In this document: piece after piece, positions 1 to 8,448 of the stretch
Layout of the letters: each line of letters opens with the position of its first letter
Position numbering within the stretch: position 1 is the stretch's first letter
NCBI GenBank assembly: GCA_014238905.1
Contig: JABAAE010000009.1
Location: forward strand, 1-64,000
Length of the DNA: 64,000 nucleotides
Direction: 5' to 3'
DNA from: Planctomycetota bacterium
Lineage (GTDB): Bacteria > Planctomycetota > Planctomycetia > Pirellulales > Pirellulaceae
Notes under the pieces: model-generated
The model's input: only the letters and a program-made list of their open reading frames with translations
Databases searched by the model: none
What the model was told of the DNA's origin: nothing
Position numbers and translations under genes: made by a program

Positions 1-1
1 G

Positions 2-3000
2 CCCAGCCGTTGGCTCGGCGGCATGACCGGCGGAGGCATCAACCATCTGGACTGGGGCAAAGGGAATACAGTCGGTGGCTCGACCTACAAGATTTTGATG
101 GAAGGTGTTAAGGAGCAACCAAGAGCTCATGGTGGGCATGCCGTGCAGGGTGTCGGCAACAGAGAGTATCGCGAGCGATTCAAGAAAGCTGTTGAGGATC
201 GCGGCATCACAGTGATCTACAACCACCGCATCGGTAATGTTCAGGTAAACGACAGAACAATCGACTCACCGACACGCAAAGAGCCGATTGCGATGAACGA
301 ATCCTTCGCTGAGAGCGAGGAGGCCAGGGTAATTCAGTCCATTACGCTCGACTACGCCCCGGTCGATGAAACAGGCTGTCCCATTCCTGTGCCGGAGAAG
401 CGGAATACAATCACGGTCTCTGCAAAAGTGTTTATTGATTGTTCTTACGAGGGCGACCTACTCGGGATGAGCGGCGTCAGCTACACCTGGGGCCGCGAGT
501 CACGGGAGCACTACGACGAATCGCTTGCCGGGGTGCGTCCGAATCTTTGGGTTCACGATATCGACCCCTTCGTCGAACCCGGGAAACCTGAAAGTGGATT
601 GATCCCATTCGTTCAAGATCGGAAGATCGGTCCCTTGGGCAGCGCGGACGCGTTGTCGATGGGTTACTGCTTCCGACTCGAATTCGACATGAGCGGCAAG
701 GGCATACCGATTCCCGAACCGACGAATTATGATCCAGCCGAATTTGAAGTCTACCGCCGAGCCATTCGCGACGGTGTCGACATCTTTTCAAATCGACATA
801 TGAGAACAACACTCAACAAGTTCACGGTGCATAAGAAGGGACCATTTGTCGGAGGCGCCCAATCGAATCGCAACCTGATGGGGTCCACCGTCTACGGGTG
901 CAACGAGGACTACCCGAACGGTGATTGGGCGACCCGGTCTCGGATCTGGAAGTTTCATCAGGAGTTCCTGATCAACTCGATTCACTTCGCAAAAACCGAT
1001 CCTTCTGCTCCTGAAAGCATGAAGCGAAATGCGATGAAAGTTTCCTTCAAGAAGGGGCCATTCGATGAGACCGGAGGCTGGCCCAACCAGTTCTATGTTC
1101 GTCAGGCCCGTCGGATGGTGTCATCGTACGTCGTCACACAGAAGGACCTTGAGGGCAAGACCGATCCGCCTCATACGGTTGGTCTCGCCGCCTATGGGGT
1201 CGACGATTGGCCGTACGCGGTGGTCGTGGAGGATGGCAAAGTCGCTGTGCAAGGCGGAGCGTTTTCCATCGTCTACCTGGACAACGGGAAATACAACGGC
1301 AGCTACAAGATCCCCTACGAAGCCATCTTGCCGCGCAAAGGAGAGTGCGACAACCTGCTCGTGCCTGTCTGCGTCTCGGCCAGCCATATCGCCTTCACGT
1401 CTCTTCGTATGGAGCCCGTCTGGATGGTCCTCGGCGAATCCGCGGGCGTAGCCGCCGCCATGGCGGTCGATGCCGGTATTCCCGTGCAGGACGTTCCCTA
1501 TAAACAACTTCGGCAGAAGTTGGAAGACCTTGATCAGACCCTTGATCGGATCCAGGGTCCGATTCAAGGTCGGGTTCAGGATCAGAAAAAGCCTGGCAAG
1601 TCGGCAAGCTGGAAGTCGCAGGACGAATGGAATCAGCAGAAGAAAGGTTGGGAGTGGCTGTTTCCTCATATCGACACCGACTCCGACGGTCAGATCTCGG
1701 CCGACGAGTACAACGCCTTCCAGAAATTCAAGGCAGAGCATGACGACTGGGAGGAATCACTTAAAACAAAAGGAGCACTGACTCCAACCGGGCTTCTATC
1801 ACGCGACAGACCCAACATCGTATTGATCTTCGCCGACGACCTGGGAATTGAAACGCTCAATGCCTATGGAGGCCACGGTGTCCGGACGCCACATCTCGAC
1901 AAGCTGGCAACGGGCGGGATGTTGTTTACTCATTGCTTCGCCAACCCGGCCTGCTCTCCATCGAGAGCTGAAATCATGACGGGCACCTATCCTGGGTTCA
2001 CGGGCATCAAGCATGTCCTGAGCAAATGGGAAGACGACACTTATCTGGACCCGAAGAAGTTCAACAGCTTTGCCAATCAACTGAAGAAGGCCGGTTACGC
2101 CACCGCGATCGCCGGGAAATGGAACCTCTCCTGGCTCGAACGCAACGACACGGTCAGAGCTTTCGGCTTCGATGAATCTTGCCTTTGGCAAATGTATGAC
2201 CGCAATGGCATGAAGCGATCGCGCTACTACAAACCCCATTTCCGCATGAATGGCAGAATCGAAGAAGAATCGATTGCCGAGCGGTTTGGACCGGACGTCC
2301 TGGCAGACTTCATGATCGATTTCATGAAACGAAAGAAGGACGAGCCCTTCCTGGTCTATTACCCAGCCTTATTGGTTCACACTCCCTACATCCGAGTTCC
2401 CGGCGGCCCGAAGACAAATGCTTTGCCCGATTCAGAACAACAGAACGGCCCGGAGTGTTTTCCCGAGATGGTCGAGTACCTGGACAAGAACGTCGGTCGA
2501 CTCGTGAATGCCGTGGATGAGCTTGGAATCAGTGACAACACGATCGTTATCTTCTGCGCGGACAACGGCACGCATGGGCCCGTGACTTCTATGTGGGGAG
2601 AGAACAGCACCAAAATCAAAGGCGGCAAGATGACGATGACCGACCGGGGCTCGCGAGTGCCCTTGATCGTCAGTTGGCCGGAGACGATCAAACCGGCGAC
2701 GCAATGTGACGACCTCGTCGAGCTGGCAGATTTCCTGCCCACGTTCCTTCAAATGGCTTCAGCTCCCAAACCGGTGCAACGCGTCCACGGACAAAGCTTT
2801 CTGCCACAACTCCTGGGCAAAGAGCAACCTTCAAAACAATGGGTTCACATCGAGTATAAGAGCAATCGACAAATCAGAACCAAGCAGTGGATCTATACCG
2901 ACAAGGGGAAGTTGGCCAGGGTGAACGAGTTGGGCCGCCCAGAAAACCGCCCGGAGAGACAAGGTGATCATGCGGCAGTCCGGAATGAGATGAAGAGAAT

Positions 3001-3025
3001 CTTTGCCTTAATCGATGGGGAATGA
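2..3025 (+). CDS. FAD-dependent oxidoreductase / EF-hand / sulfatase fusion (5' partial)
   Basis: Partial at the 5' end. The reading frame is open from base 2, and the residues before the first ATG (base 23) read WLGGMTGGGI, a motif of the FAD_oxidored family that normally follows an N-terminal FAD-binding region, so the true start, and probably a signal peptide, lie upstream. Counting from that ATG: residues 1-500 are the oxidoreductase part; about 540-580 is an EF-hand-like Ca-binding loop (DTDSDGQISADEYNAF, first Asp 551); about 605-1000 is a sulfatase with RPNIVLIFADDLG, the formylglycine site CSPSR (Cys644) and CADNGTHG. The sulfatase part has no signal peptide of its own, so export would depend on the missing N-terminus. 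The frame is continuous with no stop between domains. Substrates are unknown; context suggests sulfated glycans. Domain calls are firm, and the fusion is read directly from the sequence. Confidence 0.85.
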   Translation, partial: PSRWLGGMTGGGINHLDWGKGNTVGGSTYKILMEGVKEQPRAHGGHAVQGVGNREYRERFKKAVEDRGITVIYNHRIGNVQVNDRTIDSPTRKEPIAMNESFAESEEARVIQSITLDYAPVDETGCPIPVPEKRNTITVSAKVFIDCSYEGDLLGMSGVSYTWGRESREHYDESLAGVRPNLWVHDIDPFVEPGKPESGLIPFVQDRKIGPLGSADALSMGYCFRLEFDMSGKGIPIPEPTNYDPAEFEVYRRAIRDGVDIFSNRHMRTTLNKFTVHKKGPFVGGAQSNRNLMGSTVYGCNEDYPNGDWATRSRIWKFHQEFLINSIHFAKTDPSAPESMKRNAMKVSFKKGPFDETGGWPNQFYVRQARRMVSSYVVTQKDLEGKTDPPHTVGLAAYGVDDWPYAVVVEDGKVAVQGGAFSIVYLDNGKYNGSYKIPYEAILPRKGECDNLLVPVCVSASHIAFTSLRMEPVWMVLGESAGVAAAMAVDAGIPVQDVPYKQLRQKLEDLDQTLDRIQGPIQGRVQDQKKPGKSASWKSQDEWNQQKKGWEWLFPHIDTDSDGQISADEYNAFQKFKAEHDDWEESLKTKGALTPTGLLSRDRPNIVLIFADDLGIETLNAYGGHGVRTPHLDKLATGGMLFTHCFANPACSPSRAEIMTGTYPGFTGIKHVLSKWEDDTYLDPKKFNSFANQLKKAGYATAIAGKWNLSWLERNDTVRAFGFDESCLWQMYDRNGMKRSRYYKPHFRMNGRIEEESIAERFGPDVLADFMIDFMKRKKDEPFLVYYPALLVHTPYIRVPGGPKTNALPDSEQQNGPECFPEMVEYLDKNVGRLVNAVDELGISDNTIVIFCADNGTHGPVTSMWGENSTKIKGGKMTMTDRGSRVPLIVSWPETIKPATQCDDLVELADFLPTFLQMASAPKPVQRVHGQSFLPQLLGKEQPSKQWVHIEYKSNRQIRTKQWIYTDKGKLARVNELGRPENRPERQGDHAAVRNEMKRIFALIDGE

Positions 3026-3113
3026 TGACGAGACATCAATTGAATGATTGCCGAATCACGGTTCCACAACCCGTAAGAAAACTCCAAGCGAATCTCGATA
3101 GGTGAAACACAGC

Positions 3114-4742
3114 ATGATCACAAGAACCACCCGCCAAACCTTTATGAAGACCACCACGATCTGCTTCATTGTGTTGGCATCGACACTTTTTTCGCCGCAC
3201 ACGTTTGCCGCGCCCGCCGACCGCCCCAACGTCATCCTTATCTACACCGACGATCACGGGTACACGGACCTGGGCGTGCACGGAATCGACCAGCACGTTG
3301 ACACGCCAAACATGGACAGGCTTGCCCGCGGCGGCGCACTAATGACCGCGGGCTACAGCTCGGCTCCGCAGTGTCAGCCGTCACGCGCCGGGCTGATGGT
3401 TGGCCGGATCCAGAACGAGTTCGGCTTCCCGCACAATGCCTGCGACGCGGGCGAGGGTAAGGGCCGCATGCCACGCACCTACGCCAAAGGTACGGACATG
3501 GCAGGTCAGCCCGTCCTGACCATCGCCGACCGGATGAAGAAGCTCGGCTACGTCACCGGCTTCTCCGGCAAGTGGCACCTTGGCCCGACCAACAGCTCCA
3601 AGCCGAAGTTCGACCCACGTGGTCGCGGCTTCGACTACTACTGGACCGGCTCGATGACCAGCGGGCAGGCCAACCTCACGCTCGACGGCAAGTCTGCGGA
3701 GCACCACGCCGATCGCGGATTGCCCAAGGGCGTTGCCAACCGCGTCATCCTGCAGGGCAAATACGGCGAGTCGTTCATCGACCTCAGCCAGGCCGGGGAC
3801 AAGCCGTTCTTCCTCTACCTGCCGCTGTTCGGCCCGCACATCCCGCTCATTGAGAAGTCCGACCCGTACTACAAACACTTCCCCAAGCTCGACTACCCGC
3901 ACTACGACGGATGGCGGGACGATCGGCGGCGCATGGGCCTTGCGCTGATCAAGTCGATCGACGACGCGGTGGGCGGTGTTATGGCAAAGCTACGCGAGCA
4001 CGGGCTAGAAGAGAACACGCTGATTCTCTTTGCCAGCGACAACGGCGCTCCAAGCAAGATGGGACGCAACGGCCCGGGACTGCCCGGCGGACCGCCCGGC
4101 ACGAGGGGCGGAGTTTGGAACGGCTCGAACAACGTACCCATGCGTGGTGAGAAAGGCAGCCTGTTCGAGGGTGGCATCCGGGTCCCGATGTTCGCGTACT
4201 GGAAGGGAAGGATCATCCCGGGAACGGTGATCGAAGAGATGGTGACGACCCTCGACCTCACCGCGACGACGCTCAAAGCAGGAGGTGGAGCGATCCCGGA
4301 TGAGTTTGATGGCGTGGACTTGCTGCCGCGATTGACCGGCGACACGGACAAGATCGACCGGCCAAAGCCGATGTTCTGGGAGTTCTGGCAGACTCAGGCG
4401 GTGCGCGTTGGCGACTGGAAGCTGTGGCGCTCGAATAAGCAGGAGTTGCTGTTCAACGTTGCCCAGGACCCGCATGAATTAACCGATCGTGCGCAATCCG
4501 ACGCAGAGGTCGCGACAAGGTTACGGAATTTGTTGGATCAATGGTCTGCTTCGCTGCCGCGTCTGAACAAAGCCCAACAGGATGCGAGCGAGGTATTCGC
4601 CTGGCCGCTCTCGGGCGCACCGAAGGGCACCCCGCCCGATCCGCGCTACCGGGTGCCCTATGCCGACCCGAAACCCGCGCCTTACCCCGCACCTATTCAG
4701 AAGACATCTGATGAGCGAGACCCAGGGCAAGAAAATAGGTGA
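3114..4742 (+). CDS. Secreted sulfatase (S1 family, GC-rich)
   Basis: Type I sulfatase that would hydrolyse a sulfate ester after its active-site Cys is converted to formylglycine. Visible: signal peptide (about residues 11-32, ending TFA before APADRPN), metal-binding start RPNVILIYTDDHG, formylglycine motif CQPSR (Cys87 from this start), FSGKWHLG, and ASDNGAPS near the middle. About 542 residues is normal for the family. Start: an in-frame GTG lies at 3102, but AGGTGA sits at a proper distance before the ATG at 3114, so 3114 is preferred; ATG 3144 also leaves an intact signal peptide. The stop overlaps the start region of the next gene. The gene is visibly richer in G and C than genes later in the window, which suggests separate ancestry. 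The substrate cannot be told from sequence. Confidence 0.9.
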   Translation: MITRTTRQTFMKTTTICFIVLASTLFSPHTFAAPADRPNVILIYTDDHGYTDLGVHGIDQHVDTPNMDRLARGGALMTAGYSSAPQCQPSRAGLMVGRIQNEFGFPHNACDAGEGKGRMPRTYAKGTDMAGQPVLTIADRMKKLGYVTGFSGKWHLGPTNSSKPKFDPRGRGFDYYWTGSMTSGQANLTLDGKSAEHHADRGLPKGVANRVILQGKYGESFIDLSQAGDKPFFLYLPLFGPHIPLIEKSDPYYKHFPKLDYPHYDGWRDDRRRMGLALIKSIDDAVGGVMAKLREHGLEENTLILFASDNGAPSKMGRNGPGLPGGPPGTRGGVWNGSNNVPMRGEKGSLFEGGIRVPMFAYWKGRIIPGTVIEEMVTTLDLTATTLKAGGGAIPDEFDGVDLLPRLTGDTDKIDRPKPMFWEFWQTQAVRVGDWKLWRSNKQELLFNVAQDPHELTDRAQSDAEVATRLRNLLDQWSASLPRLNKAQQDASEVFAWPLSGAPKGTPPDPRYRVPYADPKPAPYPAPIQKTSDERDPGQENR

Positions 4743-4747
4743 TAAAA

Positions 4748-6091
4748 ATGAGTGACTGGACAAGAAGAAATTTCATCACCACCCTTGGAATCACGGGAAT
4801 GACCGCCCCTCTGCAGCGATCCCCTGCTAAAGACCCGGGCAGTCCTCCGGAGATTTCCGCCAGTGTTTTTCCATGGGATCTGGCCGATGAGGGACTGGAG
4901 CAGGTGCTGGATAACCTGCAGGGAATGGCGGGGGCCAATTCGGTCTACATGTGCAACCTCTCGCAATCGACTCGCCCTTTTCGAGGGGGCGAGTATCCCC
5001 ACAATCCCGTGAGGAAGCGCTATAAGTGCGAGGATTGCAGAATTTACTGGTCGCCTGACATGAAACACTATGGCAAAATCAAGCCCCTGCGGACCGAGCG
5101 GGACTTCCTTGCCAAAACAGACTGGGTGGAGGAATTCACGACGGCAGCGCATAAACGGGGAATGAAAGCCGGGGTGGAACTGTTTCATGCCTGGATTGAC
5201 CCGCGGAGGTTGGAAAAAGAGTTCCCGGATTCCATCCAGGTGAACGAATTCGGCAAGCCAGTCATCACGCATAACGATGGCCACCCCGCCGTTTGCCTGA
5301 ACAGTCCGGCTTTCCAGGAGTATGCCCTGGGGCTCTATTCGGATCTCGCTGCCAACTATGACCTGGATTACATCCAGACTTGCCTGATCCCCTATGTGCT
5401 GCGGACCAAGTATTTGACGCAAAACCTCCCCCCGGACCCCATTGATTGGGCTCTGGTCGCGCCGGAAAAAGGCGGATGCTTTTGCGGGCATTGCATGGCC
5501 GCAGCCAAAAAGTCAGGCTTTGATTTGGAGGAGGCAAGGAAGGAACTTCTGATCCTGGCAAAGCAGGATAAGCAGCCCATCAGAAAGCCCGGCATTTTGG
5601 CAGCAGAGTATCTCCGGCAACAGCCCGTGCTGAAACGCTGGCTGGATTTCCGTTGCGAGTCGGTGAACAACCTCTACCGGATGACCAGCACCGCGGCGAA
5701 ATCCTTCAAGCCGGATATCGACATTCGCTGGAATCACTATACCCGCACCCACAGCTATTATTCCGGCATCGACCTGTCTTCTTTCACGAAGCACGTCGAT
5801 TCCATCCGGGCCAATGCCTTTGTGGAACACTCAGACGATCTGAAACTCGTTGATGATAAGGTGAGGTACCTGGAGAATTTCGAAAAGGCTGCCGGGGACC
5901 GTGTTCACTGGGTGGCGGCGTTGGATATTCGGGGCAAGGACCCGTCGGTCCTGGAGAAAAGTGCCGAACTCTCCTCGTTTACCGGCTGTGACGGCTACGC
6001 GTTGAGCCATTACGGAGGCGCCACCTTTGAGAACTTGAGGGCGGTGAAACGGGGACTACAGAAATCAAAATGGGCGGCACACTTTAAATAA
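4748..6091 (+). CDS. Tat-exported putative TIM-barrel glycoside hydrolase-like protein
   Basis: About 447 residues with an N-terminal twin-arginine signal (WTRRNFITTLGITG). The rest has the look of a (beta/alpha)8 glycosidase-like protein: MKAGVELFHAWIDP, LDYIQTCLIPY, and a Cys cluster CFCGHC (Cys244, 246 and 249) of the kind seen in several uncharacterised glycosidase-like families with a structural metal site. I cannot assign a GH family or catalytic acids. Start: a GTG at 4739 overlaps the previous stop, but AGGTGA five bases before ATG 4748 makes the latter more likely; the gene is translationally coupled to the sulfatase before it. It sits between two sulfatases, which supports a role in polysaccharide breakdown (inference). 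Its last codons (KSKWAAHFK) lie inside a 25-base sequence repeated at 7669. Confidence 0.65.
   Translation: MSDWTRRNFITTLGITGMTAPLQRSPAKDPGSPPEISASVFPWDLADEGLEQVLDNLQGMAGANSVYMCNLSQSTRPFRGGEYPHNPVRKRYKCEDCRIYWSPDMKHYGKIKPLRTERDFLAKTDWVEEFTTAAHKRGMKAGVELFHAWIDPRRLEKEFPDSIQVNEFGKPVITHNDGHPAVCLNSPAFQEYALGLYSDLAANYDLDYIQTCLIPYVLRTKYLTQNLPPDPIDWALVAPEKGGCFCGHCMAAAKKSGFDLEEARKELLILAKQDKQPIRKPGILAAEYLRQQPVLKRWLDFRCESVNNLYRMTSTAAKSFKPDIDIRWNHYTRTHSYYSGIDLSSFTKHVDSIRANAFVEHSDDLKLVDDKVRYLENFEKAAGDRVHWVAALDIRGKDPSVLEKSAELSSFTGCDGYALSHYGGATFENLRAVKRGLQKSKWAAHFK
6061..6085 (+). repeat. 25-base direct repeat, copy 1
   Basis: Begins GAAATCAAAATGGGCGGC and ends CACTTT. It matches 7669-7693 at 24 of 25 positions, and both copies follow a TACAG. 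This copy encodes the C-terminus of the glycosidase-like protein. With copy 2 it brackets exactly one sulfatase gene. Confidence 0.85.
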
Positions 6092-6092
6092 A

Positions 6093-7622
6093 ATGAGTAA
6101 CACTATGAATGTAAAAACGAAAACGGTCATCTTTGCGGCAAGCGCACTTTTGGCTTGCTGTTGTGTCAATGCCAACGCGCAGGAGCAGACTCCAATGAAT
6201 GTGGTCTTCATTCTGGCCGATGATCTGGGTTGGGCCGATACAACTCTGTATGGACATACCAAGCTTTATCAGACTCCGAACATTGAGCGCTTAGCCAAGC
6301 GGGGGATGACGTTCAATCGCGCGTACTCCAACAGTCCGCTATGTTCGCCCACGCGCGCCAGCCTGCTCACCGGACAAACACCGGCGCGACACGGATCAAC
6401 GCGACCTCAACACCACACGCCAGTGGCACGTCTCAAAGCCGTTGTCGATGCGAGAGCGAAGCCCGGAATCAAGGCCAGAAGTGTATCGTCCGTAAGTCGA
6501 CTCGATACCAACTTCCCGACGCTGGGGAAACTCTTTAAAGCCAAGGGATATCAGACAGCTCATTTTGGTAAATGGCATCTAGGAAGAGATCCGCATGTCC
6601 CCCTGAATCATGGGTTCGATGTGAGTCTCCCCTTTGCGGCCGGCTCAGGTCCCGCAGGTGGCTATATTGCTCCCTGGAAATATAAAGAGCTCAAAGCCAA
6701 CAAACCAAACGAACATATTGAGGACCGTATGGCAGAGGAAGCGAGCCAATGGTTCGACTCGCTTCAAAGTGACCGCCCCTTCTTTATGAATTATTGGCAG
6801 TTCTCGGTTCACGCCCCTTTTGAGGCGAAGGAGGAGTTGATCGAGATGTACCGCAAGAAGATCGACCCCAAGGATGCCCAGCGGTCTGCACTTTATGCGG
6901 CGATGGTTCACTCTCTTGATGATGCGGTGGGGTCACTGATCGACATGGTGGATGCCGCCGGTATCGCGGACAATACCATTATTGTTTTCTACTCGGACAA
7001 CGGCGGACATATGTACGCAAAGCTCCCTGACGCTCCTTCGGCTACCAGTAATCGTCCCCTGCGCGGAGGAAAAGCGACCATTTATGAAGGTGGAATTCGG
7101 GTTCCCGCCATTGTGGTTTGGCCGGGGGTGACGACACCGGGCAGCCGTAGTGACGTTCCGATTCAGACTTCAGATTTTTATCCGACTTTTGCGCGACAAC
7201 TGGGGCTCGATGTTCCCGATGATCACGTGGTGGATGGGATCGACATACTGCCTGTTCTGAAGGGCGGGGAACTGGATCGGGACGCCATATTCACCTACTT
7301 CCCTTTTGCCCCACCTGTGCCCGACTGGCTTCCCGACTCTGCCTGCGTACATGCCGGCGATTGGAAGTTAATCCGCCTATTCCATGAGGGTGAAGATGGT
7401 CAACATGCCTATCGCCTTTACAACCTTGCGGAGGACGTCGGAGAAACCAATGACTTGGCGAGCCAGTATCCGGAGCGGGTGGCGAGTCTGGATCAGCGAA
7501 TCGAGGAGTATCTCACCGAAAGTAAAGCCGTTGTCCCGCTTCCAAACCCTGCCTTTGACCCCACTCAATATCGTCCGGAAATGATTGGAAAACCACGCAG
7601 CTCCAAGAATCGCAAGAAGTAG
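6093..7622 (+). CDS. Secreted sulfatase (S1 family)
   Basis: Arylsulfatase-type enzyme of 509 residues. Visible: a signal peptide (hydrophobic AASALLACCCVNANA, cleavage near residue 29), NVVFILADDLGWAD, formylglycine motif CSPTR (Cys84), HFGKWHLG, YSDNGGH and GGIRVPAIV, all in the usual order. It starts one base after the previous stop, so it is co-transcribed with the glycosidase-like gene. The gene is bracketed by two near-identical 25-base sequences (6061-6085 and 7669-7693). The C-terminus is rich in Lys/Arg (KPRSSKNRKK). Substrate unknown. Confidence 0.92.
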   Translation: MSNTMNVKTKTVIFAASALLACCCVNANAQEQTPMNVVFILADDLGWADTTLYGHTKLYQTPNIERLAKRGMTFNRAYSNSPLCSPTRASLLTGQTPARHGSTRPQHHTPVARLKAVVDARAKPGIKARSVSSVSRLDTNFPTLGKLFKAKGYQTAHFGKWHLGRDPHVPLNHGFDVSLPFAAGSGPAGGYIAPWKYKELKANKPNEHIEDRMAEEASQWFDSLQSDRPFFMNYWQFSVHAPFEAKEELIEMYRKKIDPKDAQRSALYAAMVHSLDDAVGSLIDMVDAAGIADNTIIVFYSDNGGHMYAKLPDAPSATSNRPLRGGKATIYEGGIRVPAIVVWPGVTTPGSRSDVPIQTSDFYPTFARQLGLDVPDDHVVDGIDILPVLKGGELDRDAIFTYFPFAPPVPDWLPDSACVHAGDWKLIRLFHEGEDGQHAYRLYNLAEDVGETNDLASQYPERVASLDQRIEEYLTESKAVVPLPNPAFDPTQYRPEMIGKPRSSKNRKK

Positions 7623-7668
7623 ACTTTTAACGGATTCTCGAATGACAGAACCTTACGGTATTACAGGC

Positions 7669-7693
7669 GAAATCAAAATGGGCGGCCCACTTT
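7669..7693 (+). repeat. 25-base direct repeat, copy 2
   Basis: Second copy, 1608 bases downstream of the first. In the equivalent frame it reads KSKWAAHF then stop, the same ending as the glycosidase-like protein, but there is no body of that gene before it. It lies in the gap between the complete sulfatase and the truncated one. It may be a remnant of a duplicated glycosidase-sulfatase unit or the end of a lost mobile element. Confidence 0.85.
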
Positions 7694-7728
7694 TGAACTT
7701 AGGTCAAAGAGAAAACAAGAGAGCACCG

Positions 7729-8289
7729 ATGAAACTTTCCACTTACTCCACTACAGCGAGAGCACTCCGGTTCTTCGTACTTTGTCTTGCCGCTTATGCA
7801 TCATCGTTTCAAGTGGCCAGCGCACAGCGTCCCAGTGTGGCCGACCGCCCCAGCGTGCTTTTCCTAAATATTGACGATTGGAACGATTGGAACAGCGTAC
7901 TCAAGGGTCACCCTCAGGCGATCACGCCGAATCTCGAGCGCTTTGCTGCTCGCAGTGTCACTTTCACCCGCGCGATCTGTTCCTCGCCCGTTTGTTTCCC
8001 ATCGCGAACCTCCCTCTTCTCCGGACTGCGTCCGGCGCGCACCGGTGCCAAGTTCAACTTCAACTGGGGCAACTCCTGGCGAAGCTATGTTCCCGATGCC
8101 GTCACCTTACCCAAGCACTTTAGCGCTCAGGGCTGGAAGAGCATTGGTATAGGTAAAAATTTCCACAACGCGGCGATGAAAGTGCTCAAACGCGATCATC
8201 ATGAAAAGGTCCTCCAAATCCCGCTGGAGAAAGGAAAGTGGATCGGGGGATTGCTCCAGACGTTCCCACTGGCTTACCAGGCTCGGTAA
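7729..8289 (+). pseudogene. Truncated sulfatase (iduronate-2-sulfatase-like N-terminus)
   Basis: N-terminal fragment of 186 residues; sulfatases are normally 450-550. It keeps a signal peptide (to about AQRPS), RPSVLFLNIDDWNDW, formylglycine motif CFPSR (Cys89) and the GKNFHN motif typical of iduronate-2-sulfatase-like enzymes. Homology seems to stop near base 8175, after which about 35 unrecognised residues lead to a stop. The C-terminal half of the alkaline-phosphatase-like fold and its remaining metal and substrate ligands are missing, so it is probably inactive. The start is taken at ATG 7729 because the signal peptide begins there; upstream in-frame codons overlap the previous gene. Confidence 0.75.
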
Positions 8290-8448
8290 GTCGACACCGT
8301 TCTGAATTGTTAAATCACTCGAAGGAAAACCCGAAAGGATTCACCCACAACCCAGCTCCCACGTGTCTGGCACTGCCGCACAATCACCAATGGATTCGGC
8401 TTGGTCCTCTAGCAATCTCTGGCGATTCCAGCCACTCCATTTGGGAAC

